Source: Lantana camara
Taxonomy: Eukaryota; Streptophyta; Magnoliopsida; Lamiales; Verbenaceae
Length of the DNA: 64,000 nt
Direction: 5' to 3'
Assembly (NCBI GenBank): GCA_037501455.1
Contig: CM074860.1
Location: 41,550,501 to 41,614,500, forward strand
This document shows positions 12,301-22,678 of this stretch, in pieces; position 1 is the stretch's first letter, and each line of letters opens with the position of its first letter. The translations under genes and the position numbers were made by a program. The notes below the pieces were generated by a model, which saw nothing but the letters and a program-made list of their open reading frames with translations, ran no database searches and was not told the origin of the DNA.

Positions 12301-13621
12301 TCATGACCTGAAGCTGCCACAAATCGAAACAAGGCCATTTCGGGATCGCGACCTCTACCGGAAAAACACATAACCCTATCGTGGCTGCGACCCTTCGCGA
12401 CAGCAGGGGAAAAGTGAATTTTCAGGCCAAAAACTTCCACAAAACACCACCCAATCAAGCCATATTCTAGGTAACAAGGTAAGGCAAGTATAATATACAT
12501 CATTCATGCAAGAAAAGCTCAAAACATGATCAATCAATCCACATATCAAGAGATGAATGAATTAATGAGAAATCCCTTTTCTTCCTCATATAAAACCTCA
12601 AGTGAAACCTCAAAATTCCTAAACCAACATGCAATATAAGTTTTTACAACTTAAAATGGATGTCTTAGGTTCACATAAGATGCATCAAATCCAAAGGAAA
12701 AGCAAGGAATCAAGCAAATTCAATAAATGGGTCTCAAGCCCTTACTATTCACATGTATGATCATATCTCAAGCAATTCACCATGAAAATCAGCAAACAAG
12801 GTGTCAAATTAAATATGAGAGGATTTATAACACATTCATAAGCTTACCTTTCAATTTTGAGGTGATTTTGTGAAGCATTGAGCTCAAAACTTGGAAAATG
12901 AATAGTGTTCTTCTTCCTCCTCTTGGTATTTCGGGTTGCTGGAGAGAAATGCCCTTTTTCCTTCATTTTGTTGATTTGGAACGAAATGAGAGAGTTAGGG
13001 GCTGATATAGGGGTTAACCAATGTTATCTAGGTTCAAAATTGGGTTAATTTGGTCAAAGAATGAATAAGTTAGGGCCAAAATGGTAAAAGGTGGCAAATC
13101 TGTCACACGGGCTCGGTTCGGGCGAAATTCGGGGGTTCAAATGGGCTTAGAAAATTACAAATTTGGATTCCTTGGTTTCCTTTCTTTGTTATAAGTCCAA
13201 TGCATCTTCCGTAATTCAAATCCGAATTCCCGTACTCAAGTTACGGCATCCGGAACCCAAGGCGCGCTAAACTAGTTAGGCCCTCGAGCCCCTCACAAAT
13301 CCCGTTTCTCAAAAACAAGCCAAGAACCAAAGCAAACGAACTCTAAAACACGTAACGAGCATGCAAACACATTTATAACTCACATTATTCACACGTACCA
13401 AGATTACACAAAATTTGAAATTAAAATCGAATGCATATAAGGCAAAATACATAACATGTACAACGTAAACTTTTAAAACTCAAGTTATAAGTTAAACATT
13501 TTATTTCAAATAATCACATAAGCATTAAAATAACACTTAATTACATAATTAAATAATTTAAATGTGCATATAACACTCTTATTACAGCGTACCTGGGAGT
13601 CCGAACGATCGGGATGTTACA

Positions 13622-13925
13622 AGAGTCTAGGTCGACACTCCCACTGTCTGTCGGACTCTCGACTTGGAGAAGTTTCTAATCCTCGCCTATGGAGTTAAGA
13701 ACTTTCTTCATGTGTCGTTCCCAAAACGGCAAAGTTCTTAACGGCCTCATCGGATTAGGGGAGTTCAATACATGCAAACGCACAGTCAACCCAAACAGAC
13801 ATAATAAGCACATAAAGAAGTGAATGCCTATGAACAAAATCATCTCGTTTATTATTCAAAGACTGTTTGTGATTTTTCAAGGAAATAGTAAAGCTAAAAG
13901 CTGCTTTAAGGGCACTATTCCTAAA
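13622..13925 (-). repeat. Cop1 3' LTR, first about 300 bp
   Basis: On the minus strand a polypurine tract, AAGTGGGAGATT (about 13939-13928), is followed by an LTR start resembling TTTTAGGAATAG, probably altered from TGTTAGG. The LTR is cut at 13621/13622 by the end of GyD. The rest would lie left of GyD and is not in the window. 13622-13626 (AGAGT) should be one copy of the GyD target duplication. Confidence 0.6.
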
Positions 13926-13942
13926 AATCTCCCACTTGCCCG

Positions 13943-15538
13943 TCAAAGCCATTCAGGAGCTAATCTAAGACCCATCTTCTGAAGATGTCTTTTGAAAGCC
14001 CGTAGACTAAGGGCCTTAGTAAGTGGATCTGCCATGTTCTCTGTCAATGTGACCCTTTCAATTTGTACATCTCCTCTCTTGATGATATAAAAAATTAAGT
14101 GATACTTCCTCAAAACGTGCTTGGTCCTTTGGTGAGATCTTGGTTCTCTTGCTTGAGCAACCGCCCCGGTGTTGTCACAAAACACTGTAACGGGGTCTTT
14201 AATGCTAGGAACTACACACAGCTCGTGGATGAAGTTTCTTACCCAAACACCTTCCTTAGTTGCATCGTTTGCAGCTAAGTATTCGGCCTTACTGGTCGAA
14301 TCTGCAATGGTCGCTTGCTTGGAACTTTTCCAACTCACTGCTCTGTCGTTCAGGCAGAATATCTATACTGACATGGATTTAAAGTCATCCATGTCTGATG
14401 CAAAGCTTGCATCACAGTTTCCTCTAATGACAAGATCTTATTGGCCTCCGTAAACCAAGAACAATTCCTTAGTTCTTCGTAAGTACTTAAGGATGTTCTT
14501 TACAACAGTCCAGTGACCTTCACTAGGGCCAGATTGGAAATGGCTAGTCACGCTAAGTGCATAAGCCATATCCGGTCGAGTACATAGCATCACATACATT
14601 ATGCTTCCTATAGCTGATGCATAAGGAATTTTGGATATCCTGGACTTTTCAAGTTCAGTCTTGGGACACAGCTTCTTCGAAAGAACTGTTCCCGGGCCCA
14701 TTGGAAGTTTTCCACGCTTGGATTCTTCCATACTAAACGTCTTTAGTACTTTATCAATGTAAACCGACTGTGATAATGCTAACAATCTCCTAGATCTATC
14801 CCTATAGATCTTTATCCCGAGAATGTAGGATACATCACCAAGATCCTTTATCTCAAATTGGTTCGATAACCAAGACTTAGTTACTTTCATGTCATCCTTC
14901 GCATTCCCAATGAGAAGGATGTCATCTACAAAAAGTATCAAAAATTGAACCGAGGTTTCCAATTCTTTCTTGTACACGCAGGACTCATTTGGATTTTGAA
15001 TAAAGCCAAATGATTTGACTACTTCATCAAATCGAATGTTTCGATTCCTAGAAGCTTGTTTCAACCCGTAGATTGATCTTTGGAGCTTACAAACCTTTTG
15101 TTCGCTCCCACTGAATGTGAAACCCGTGGGTTGCTCCATGTAAATGTCTTTGTCAATGTCTCCATTGAGAAAGACAGTTTCCACATCCATTTGCCATATT
15201 TGATAGTCATAATATGCAGCAATGGCAAGCAAGATCCTAATGGATTTTTGCATTGCAACCAGGGAGAAGGTTTCATCAAAGTCTACACCTGGTCTTTGAG
15301 TGAAACCCTTAGCAACTAATCTTGCTTTAAAGGCTGCCACGCTTCCATCTACTCTAAGCTTGCGCTTATATATCCATTTGCACCCTATGGGCCTGATCCC
15401 ATCAGGTGGATCAACCAAGGTCCAGACTTGGTTAGAGTACATGGAATCCATTTCGGACTACATTGCTTCTTTCCACTGTTCAGAGTCCGAATCTAACAGT
15501 GCCTCCTCATAAGTTAATGGGTCATTATCCATTTGAGA
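13943..15538 (-). pseudogene. Cop1 reverse transcriptase and RNase H (broken)
   Basis: The frame encodes the copia RT-RNase H part of the polyprotein, which copies element RNA into DNA in the cytoplasmic particle. Recognisable blocks in order are WKEAM, VWTLVDPP, GCKWIYKRK, ARLVAKGFTQ, FDETFS, IWQMDVETVFLNGD, YGLKQAS, LFVDDILLIG (the catalytic FVDD form of YVDD) and LKYLRRTK. RNase H follows with CDASFASD, SWKSSKQATIADST, SKAEYLA, CDNTGAV and HIDI-like terminal motifs, and the frame ends near MGLRLAPEWL. The segment stays in one frame but has stop codons at about 15452, 14438 and 14363. It begins next to the mini-LTR at 15544, which separates it from integrase. It is a relic. Confidence 0.9.
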
Positions 15539-15543
15539 TGTTT

Positions 15544-15727
15544 TGTCACGCCCCAGGTCCACGGGCCCGTTAGACGCGAGCGCAAGTCTCCAAGCCCACC
15601 GAGTACAACCTGAAATTGGGCCTAACCCACTGCCCTAAAGGGATATCCATTGGTTATATTTGGACTCTTTAACTTATATACTAAACTTAATCCTTATACT
15701 TTCCGGATGTGGGACAGGGGTGTCACA
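15544..15727 (+). repeat. 184-bp mini-LTR inserted in Cop1 pol
   Basis: The insert starts TGTCACGCCCCAGG and ends GGACAGGGGTGTCACA. It is flanked by the duplication TGTTT at 15539-15543 and 15728-15732, and removing it with one duplication copy brings the copia frame back into register. The TG...CA ends and 5-bp duplication fit LTR-integrase chemistry, so it is best read as a solo LTR of a very small (TRIM-like) element. 'ccggatgtgggac' near its right end and TATA-like 'ttatat' blocks fit a small promoter-bearing LTR. The ends also form inverted repeats (TGTCAC/GTGTCACA), so a small DNA transposon is a weaker alternative. Confidence 0.75.
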
Positions 15728-15730
15728 TGT

Positions 15731-16573
15731 TTGGTGGAGAAAACTATACCATCTCTCTGGTTGTCTAGGAATGCGTTCAGAACGTCTTACTAGAGGAGGA
15801 TTTTCGCGTGTATCACTCTTTGACATTGGCTGAGGGACGTCATTCTCCATACTTGGCATGGGACCTTGGTCTCGAACTTCTTCGAGTTCTGCGATCTTTC
15901 CTTTCTTTTCCTTAAGGAACGAATTCTCAAGAAAAGTAGCATTTCTTGACACAAAGACCTTTTGTTGAAGAGGATCGTAGAAATAATATCCTATTGACTC
16001 TTTAGGATATCCTACGAAGTTACATAAGCTTGATCTAGCTTCAAGCTTATCTCCCACTGTCCTCTTCACGTAAGCAGGACAACCCCAAATTCTTAAGTAA
16101 GAATAGTTAGGGATTTTGCCAAACCACATCTCAAATGGGGTTTTGGGTACAGATTTGGAGGGAACAAGATTCAGAATCTTAACTGCTGATTCTAAGGCAT
16201 AGCCCCAGAATGAAGGTGGCAATTCAGTGAAACTCATCATGGAACGAACCATATCAAGTAGGGTTCTGTTCCTTCTTTCCGAAACTCCATTTAACTGAGG
16301 AGTTCCCGGAGGAGTCCACTGAGAGATAATTCCATTATCTCTGAGATGACTAAGGAATTCGTCACTTAGATACTTGCCACCTCGATCAGATCGAAGTGTC
16401 TTAATCTGGTGATCAGTTTGGTTCTCAACCTCCTCCTGAAATTCCAAGAAATTCTCAAAGGCATCAGATTTATACTTCATTAAGTACACATAACCAAAAC
16501 AATTAAAGTCGTCTATGAAGGTGTTATGAAATACTGATGATTGTTTCTCGTGCTTACAGTAAGTGGTCCACAA
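15731..16573 (-). pseudogene. Cop1 integrase catalytic core and C-terminal part
   Basis: The frame encodes the core that joins element DNA to the host chromosome. Visible motifs are IDDF, LRSDRGGKY (second catalytic Asp), then TPQLNGVSERRNRTLLDM with the catalytic Glu 35 residues after the Asp. Downstream come FWGYALESAV, FEMWFGK, RIWGCPAYVKR and FVGYPKESIGYYFYDP, which are typical of the copia integrase C-terminal region. It ends at the mini-LTR. A frameshift near 16515-16570 separates it from the upstream frame that carries the zinc-binding region and the first catalytic Asp (HTDVCGPL). Confidence 0.9.
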
Positions 16574-17298
16574 ACATCAGTATGGATTAAATCCAATACT
16601 TTAGTGGCACATTCCACTTTACCATTAAAGGGAGTTTTGGCCATCTTTCCTTTAAGGCATGATTCACAATGAGTTAACTCTTTAAGTTCATTATCATAGA
16701 ATGATCCTAAATTAGTTAACTTAGCAATCCTGTTCTTAGAAATATGCCCTAATCGTGCATGCCATAAAGAAGCCGAGATCTTGTCATCTCTTTTGCATTT
16801 GTTTAATTGTTGTATATTCAGAATATTGGTGTCTGTAGTTGTATAAAGCCCATTAGATAATGTACCAAGCAAAACGGAAGTTTTATTATTCTTAAGATAA
16901 AAGTTTCCATTTCTAGAAAATGTTTCAAAACCTTCACAATCAAGTATTGGAATGGAAATGATATTACGAATAATAGAAGGTACATAAAGGACTTTGTTCA
17001 AAACTAAAGTAAAGACACCTAAATCTAATCTACACGTCTCAATGGCTTGGGCTTGAACGTTTGATCCATTCCCAACCTTCAAGACGTATTCTCCTTCTTC
17101 AAGCTGTCGAACCTCATTTAGCATCTGTTCATCATTACATATATGAGCTCCACAGCCGGTATCAAGTACCCAAGAATTAGAATCAATAGATAGATTTACT
17201 TCAACAATAAACACACCTTTCTTTAGAGTATCCTTGTACTCTTGGCAGTTCCTCATCCAATGCCCTTTCTTGCCACAATGGTGGCAAATGTCCTCTCT
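16513..17298 (-). pseudogene. Cop1 zinc knuckle, protease and GAG-pre-integrase
   Basis: In order, the frame holds a CCHC knuckle (CHHCGKKGHWMRNC), an aspartic protease active site (WVLDTGCGAHIC), and the GAG-pre-integrase region with LWHARLGHISKNRI and CESCLKGKMAKTPF, followed by HTDVCGPL. The Cys/His set forms the zinc-binding N-terminal domain of integrase. It is in the same frame as gag but separated from it by a TAG stop at about 17299. The right reading frame is lost near 16560 at a frameshift before the integrase core. Confidence 0.9.
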
Positions 17299-18034
17299 CT
17301 AATCCTTTCTGTTCCTGGCCTCTCTCTTTTTAACCCCTCCATCGGGTTTAAGAGATCCCTTCTTCTTGGGAACTTTCTTCCCTTTGCCTTTAGAAGGCCC
17401 AGAAGAGGAAGTGACCATCATTACTTTGCGATCCTTCTTGATCTTGTCTTCAGCAGCCACAAGCTGACTAATCAACTCAGCTACAGTAGCATGAGGATGA
17501 TTTATGTTGAAGTTTAGCACAAAAGGATTGAATGATGGTGGAAGCGATGCGAGCAACAAATCCACAGCGAGTTCTTCACTCAGTGGCATTTCCATGTAGG
17601 TCAGTTTCTCGTTTAAAGCAAGAAACTTGAGACCGTGCTTATGGACACTTGTACCTTCTTTCATTCTGAGATGAAAGAGCTCTTTAGAGGTGTTGTACCT
17701 TAGAACACGCTCTTTAGGGCGGTACAATTGCTCGAGATGGTCGTAAATCTCCCAAGCATTATCCATTGACTCGTGTTGCCTTTGCTTGTCCGAGGACATG
17801 GTGGCCAACATGAGGCAACGGGCTTGAAGATTATCTTCAGACCATTTCGCAATCGCGTCCCTTTCGGCCCGAATCGGAGCCTCGCCTTCAGCGACAGGCT
17901 CTCCTTCGAAGAGAACATATCTTCTCTTTTTAGAATCTAAAACTATCTTTAGATTCCGAAGCCAATCAGAGTAATTGGGCCCCCATCAACTTGTTTGATT
18001 TGAGGATAGATACCAAAGGGTTTTTGGTTGTCAT
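17299..18034 (-). pseudogene. Cop1 gag (UBN2/retrotrans_gag type)
   Basis: Gag is the shell protein of the copia particle. A start codon at 18034-18032 opens a short frame resembling the copia gag N-terminus (LKSNKL). A frameshift or small deletion around 17970-17985 then moves to the frame that encodes DWLRNLKIVLDS, RRYVLFEGEP and the body of gag up to LVAAEDKIKKDRK. A TAG codon at about 17299 ends this part just before the zinc knuckle. The low-complexity tail GKGKKVPKKKG is typical before the knuckle. Confidence 0.85.
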
Positions 18035-19909
18035 TTCAATTGTAGTGAATCACAGAACTACAACCTAAATGAAAAAACAGAGAAATCAAGAGCATGCTGA
18101 ATAATAACGATTATACATATTATCAAGGTCTTTAGAAATATTTATGTTCTCCCACTGTTTTTAGAAAGTCTAGAAATCCCAACGACTTTAGAAGAAATTT
18201 ATTTTCTCAATGGGTACTAGGATCCCAAGCATTCTTAGTTTCGGACCCACGACTCGTGAGACATCCAAAGGTCTAAGAATCTTTAGGTAGGTACGAATTG
18301 CCAATTTCATCCCCATGGAATTCCTAGTAATATTTTTGCATCACTAATCTTTCAATCATAGACCCACGACTCGTGAGACATCCATATCTATTTTAGTGTT
18401 GAGCAGGACCCATAAATCATAAGATCTTAACCAAACTTAGTCCGGAACGACCCACGACTCGTGAGACATCGCCCATTCTAAAATGGTTAAGAAATATTAA
18501 TTATTTAAAATAATTAATCAGGAAACTAAGAGTTAATAAGCTACACTAATTACCCCACGACTCGTGAGACAACAATTAGTTTCACTTATTAAGTCCTAAA
18601 TCCTATTGATGGAATGCTAGGAATTTTATTACCGTGATAAAACACCTATTTATTCGAATTTTGCTCAATATTTTTAAATGGGATTTTCGAATGACCTCAT
18701 CAACATATAATGTTATCCAAATTTTAATTGTCTTGTTAATGCAGTTTCACATAAAGTGCATCACAGAAGCAATTAGCAGATAACATGTCCTAGCAAGATA
18801 CTAATTATGTGATGATCATGGGTATCCTATCATATATGTGATTTCGGGAGCCACTCCAAAATCACTAGTTCTAACATTCATGCCACATAAGACAGTTCAT
18901 ATCACATAGGGGTACAGAAGTTAATGGATAAAACGCCCTATCTATTACATTAATAGAAACCCTCCTAAACATTTTGAGAGATCTTCTTATGGCCACCGTT
19001 CTTCAAGTGCTTCTTATGGATCCTTCTTATTCCATGGGTGTTTGTCTCCAAAATGAAAATAAAAACCTCACTTCCTAAGTTCTACTCTCTTTACATAAAG
19101 TAACATGGCTCAATTTTCATATTGACCATAGACAAGTACACGGGGCATACCCTGGCCCAAAAACAATAATAAGGAAAGCCACATAATAAACACATAACAG
19201 TACGCACATAAGTAGGGCTCGAACCCCAATTGAAAATGCGCAACTATGGGGCTCCAACCCCAATTTAAATCATCCATGTATAGAATTTAAAACCACACAT
19301 AAGACTAACCCATGATCACCTAAACTAGCATGCTTCCGCTTGAATTTAAATTTACCAACTAAATTAAAAATTCCCTTGACTTCAAGTTACAATTAACTTA
19401 AGTAATTTGAATATAGTTCATTATTCAAGAATTTATTCAAAATCGAATCAACGGATCTTGAGAAAACAACAATTAATTCAAAATTAAATTTTTGTGTAAA
19501 ATATCATTCATAGTGATATTTATTATTTTCTCGAAAAATTAGAACTTGACTTTAATTCATAAAATCCAAAATTTTATAATTATTTCAAATAAATAATTTT
19601 ATAAAAATAAAATGAAATTTTAAAACAAAATCAAATTTTCGTAATTCGGGATTTTTCGAAATTGGAAAACACGAAACGAAAGGCCGTCCCTAGATAGCCT
19701 GCGTGAGGCGCGCGGCGGCCGTCCGCAAGCGCGTGCGAGCGGACAGCACCGCGCTCACAGCCCGCGTGGGGCTCTCAACGAGGCCCACGCGCCACTCGCG
19801 GGCGATGCTGGGCAGGAGGGGGAAAAACCACGCAGTAGCGCCTTGGCGCGTTCGGGCGTCTGCCGCGCGACGGGTTCTACTTGTGCAGGGCTGCGATGTC
19901 CAGCCCCAT
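18035..19909 (-). mobile_element. Cop1 leader between gag and the 5' LTR (proximal part)
   Basis: There is no gene in this 1.9-kb stretch. It holds four copies of CCACGACTCGTGAGACA at about 18248, 18363, 18451 and 18555, A/T-rich DNA up to 19680, and a sharply GC-rich patch at 19682-19904. It ends at CCCAT (19905-19909), the left target duplication of GyC, and resumes at 57142. Its assignment to Cop1 is by continuity. Confidence 0.5.
19682..19904. other. GC-rich patch in an AT-rich region
   Basis: About 220 bp are strongly GC-rich with many CpG (for example gcgcgcggcggccgtccgc), against A/T-rich surroundings. It contains GTCCGC...GCGGAC arms at about 19720-19745 that could pair. Short open frames exist on both strands but match nothing I recognise. 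The patch continues for about 40 bp beyond GyC, at 57142-57180. Confidence 0.6.
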
Positions 19910-21231
19910 TGTAACACCCCGAGCGTAGGGCGCCACATCCCCCGCACTAGGACCCGACACATGTAACGAAACAGGGAATCCGTACACGCACCAAGCACTA
20001 GCGAACGGGTGACAAAGAAAAGACCTTCGAAAGCTAGACGGCCTAAACCCTCAAACAGAGTGCACAAAAACAAAAAAATCATACCAAGCGGAAGCATAAG
20101 ACAAACTTAAACAAAGCAAAGTATTAAGGTTACAAACCACTTAACTCAGATTACACACGAACTTTCCGAAACGGGACTCAAAGTGACAAATACAATTCAT
20201 AACTCAAATTACAACTTCAAACGTACAGATGCAACATGATCTAAATACAAAATGCTGACTTCTCTAGACCGACATGACTCGAAGGAAAGCAAACCAAAAC
20301 CACCTAGCTCGAACCAACGGACCAGAACCTGCAAACTAAAAACATAAAGGGAGGGGTCAGTCCAAAGACTGAGTGAGGGGTTACACACGCACCCATATAC
20401 GTATAAGGAGGGCAGCACATATCATAGAGAGGAGTTGCTTTTGCATTCTAAAACATTTTCTCACGTGATACTACATATAGGGGAATAAAAGATTTAGGCC
20501 GAAGGCCAAAACAACCAAATTTTAATCGTTAAGAATCCACTCCCATTTCACGAACTATTTCTTATCTAACTAACATAACATAACGTAACATAACACGCAT
20601 AAATCATCCATCGACCTAAAATAAGTCGTCCCGGATGCACAACACACACACACACATATCCGTCGACCTAAAATCAGTCGTCCCGGACTCATAACACACA
20701 CAAAAACATAACGGAAGCAGAATCTTACCATAATCAGAGCATAACAAGGTCCATGACAAAGTGCATATCATACCGGAGGTACACAACCTCAAAGCATAGC
20801 GTAAGCGGAGACATAGACATAAACATAGCATACTAGTAAAGCATATCCACATCCTTACGTACATTCATGTACTAACATATCCCTAACACCTATCATAACA
20901 TATCCCAACGTAAAACTTAGCATAATCATACCCTAACTAGTTCTTAGTCATAAATTGAGCATAACATAGTTAAGTTCATAATTCTAGCATAATCCTATTC
21001 TAACATAATCATAATCTAGCATAATCATAACTTATACTTTAACATATTCGTATCCCTAACATAATCATAGCATACCTAGCATAACATATTCTAACATAAA
21101 GCTTAACATGCATATTCTAGTGCCTAGCATATCATAATCCATAACATAAACATAATCATACATATCCATAAGTCACACGTATTTACTTAAGGCTTATAAT
21201 CACCTGCACACGTACGAGCACATTTCATTAG

Positions 21232-22052
21232 TGATAGGAATCAGAATGATGTGAATCATGATGAACCGCGGCCATATCTTGTCCCAAATGAAGAGCTGGA
21301 CCGATCCACAAATCAAGAAGATAGCATACAAAAGGAACAAAGTTATGGTGGTCCAATTACAAGAGCTCGGGCCAAAATTATCCAAGAGGAAGTTGGAAAT
21401 CTCTTAAACCAATTTGCTCAAACTGGACTCCAACCTTCAAGATGGGCTGCTGAACCAAATTCAGAATACTTCAATGTTTTTATGTCCAATTCCTAAAGTC
21501 CAAAGTGTGGAAATGATGTAATTCGGCCCTAAGCCTATTATAGTATTATTTGGGCCTTTATTTTATCATTATTTAGCTGCATATTAGTTTATTTAAGCCC
21601 ACTTTTGTAAGCCTTCATGGCAAGTGGCGGGAATAGCTTGTGTCCTTTAGTATTCTAGTGTCTCTTAGGTTTCCATGCATGCATCTTTATATTCCGGCCT
21701 TGTAGTTCGAAATATTCAGTCAAAAAATGAATGAATTGTGATTCAAGTGAGTTATACTCACAAGTTCTTAGTTGAACGACACCGGAGTTTCAAACCTCCA
21801 CCGGATAATGTCATTTCCCGACTCATTATAGTCGACGGGGTGCATTACTTATCAAATCTGATAGTGTTGGTTCCTTGCTCATTATAGCAAACGGGTCACA
21901 CTCCTATAATTCAAATCTGATAGTGTTGGTTCCTTGCTCATTATAGCAAACGGGTCACACTCCTCTATTTTAACCTTGAAGTGGACGATCGAAAATCAAG
22001 AACTCCAAGTATTGGTATAGGGTTTCACGGCAAGTACGTGGAGTTCGTATCA
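21232..22052 (+). mobile_element. NA2: solo LTR of the NA family, plus strand
   Basis: An 821-bp sequence reads TGATAGGAATC...TTCGTATCA, in the opposite orientation to NA1 and NA3, with the duplication ATTAG at 21227-21231 and 22053-22057. It has two 59-bp units. The other GyC LTR keeps the empty site ('catttcattagggcatatc', about 55165-55183), which proves insertion after GyC arrived. No body is present, so one LTR has been lost by recombination. Confidence 0.95.
21251..21496 (+). CDS. NA2 LTR-borne polyprotein tail frame (81 codons)
   Basis: This open frame runs from near the LTR start through YLVPNEELDRS and GGPITRARAK to the stop after VFMSNS. It is the LTR-encoded part of the tail seen in NA1 and NA3. 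In a complete element the frame would enter from the body across the polypurine tract. Without that body it has no likely function. Confidence 0.4.
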   Translation: MNHDEPRPYLVPNEELDRSTNQEDSIQKEQSYGGPITRARAKIIQEEVGNLLNQFAQTGLQPSRWAAEPNSEYFNVFMSNS

Positions 22053-22678
22053 ATTAGGGTATATCTATAACCTAACCTCACCTTACACCGACGAAAACGG
22101 GCAAACGGAGACAAAACCAATGCCTCTGAAGCGATCTCGTCACCAACGGGATACTCCTCTGAACAAGACATACATCAAAGATAACCTTAGACTCAAAATG
22201 AACCATATAAATACTCAGCTCATACATATGAATGCGAATGATGCAATGCAAGTCATAATCTCGGAGCATTAAGGACATATCACTTAATCAACACTTGAAC
22301 CAAACATATAACAAACTACTCAAACATATTATTCATCAAATAACATCATAGCACATCACATTCCAAGCACACTCAAGCACAAGACATACAAGAGAGGTCA
22401 TTAGGTGCAAAGAAACATTTCACATTGCAATTAAGGTAAACAAACTCACAACTCACAAACATGCATCGAAGTCACACCAAAACGGACATAAATTCGTCAT
22501 AACACTTAATGCATACATAAAGCATATCAAAATCACACATCAACAAATCATAGCACATCATATAATGCATATAAACAAGCATATATCACATTAGGATCAA
22601 GATCGGGGAGGGAAACGAGCAAAACGGACAAGGAAACGAAGACGGAACACAAAAGATTCTGCCCCAGAGATCCAGGGC

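Larger units (their letters stand above)
7749..13621 (-). repeat. 5' LTR of GyD, interrupted by NA1
   Basis: The LTR starts with TGTAGCAGCCCGAGCG at 7749 and ends with CGATCGGGATGTTACA at 13621. Removing NA1 and one copy of its duplication leaves about 3.67 kb. The ends TGT...ACA, the gcgaacgggtgacaa and ctaggcgg blocks near the start, and the 'ggaacccaaggcgcgctaaa' block near the end match the other gypsy LTRs here. A cluster of GTCGCGGCC/GGTCATG quasi-palindromes lies on both sides of NA1 (9979-10100 and 12301-12405). A short AT run is at 8970-8990. No gene is visible. Confidence 0.8.
19910..22678 (-). repeat. GyC 3' LTR, left part (interrupted by NA2)
   Basis: The part starts TGTAACACCCCGAGCG and is collinear with 53836-55811 of the 5' LTR. 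It contains two copies of 'tcgacctaaaat(a/c)agtcgtcccgga' (20611 and 20663, period 52) and a long stretch of degenerate CATAATCATAAC-like repeats at about 20880-21160. It is cut at 22678 by GyA inside the motif ATCCAGGGC. Compared with the other LTR it lacks a few bases after 'gagaggagtt' near 20437. Confidence 0.9.

Noticed and set aside
12036..12503. 155-codon minus-strand frame spanning the NA1 border
   Set aside because: It joins GyD LTR sequence to the NA1 LTR tail frame by chance. The upstream half is not protein-like.
19690..20097. 135-codon minus-strand frame over the GC-rich patch
   Set aside because: It crosses the GyC LTR border and matches no family. Few stops are expected in GC-rich DNA.
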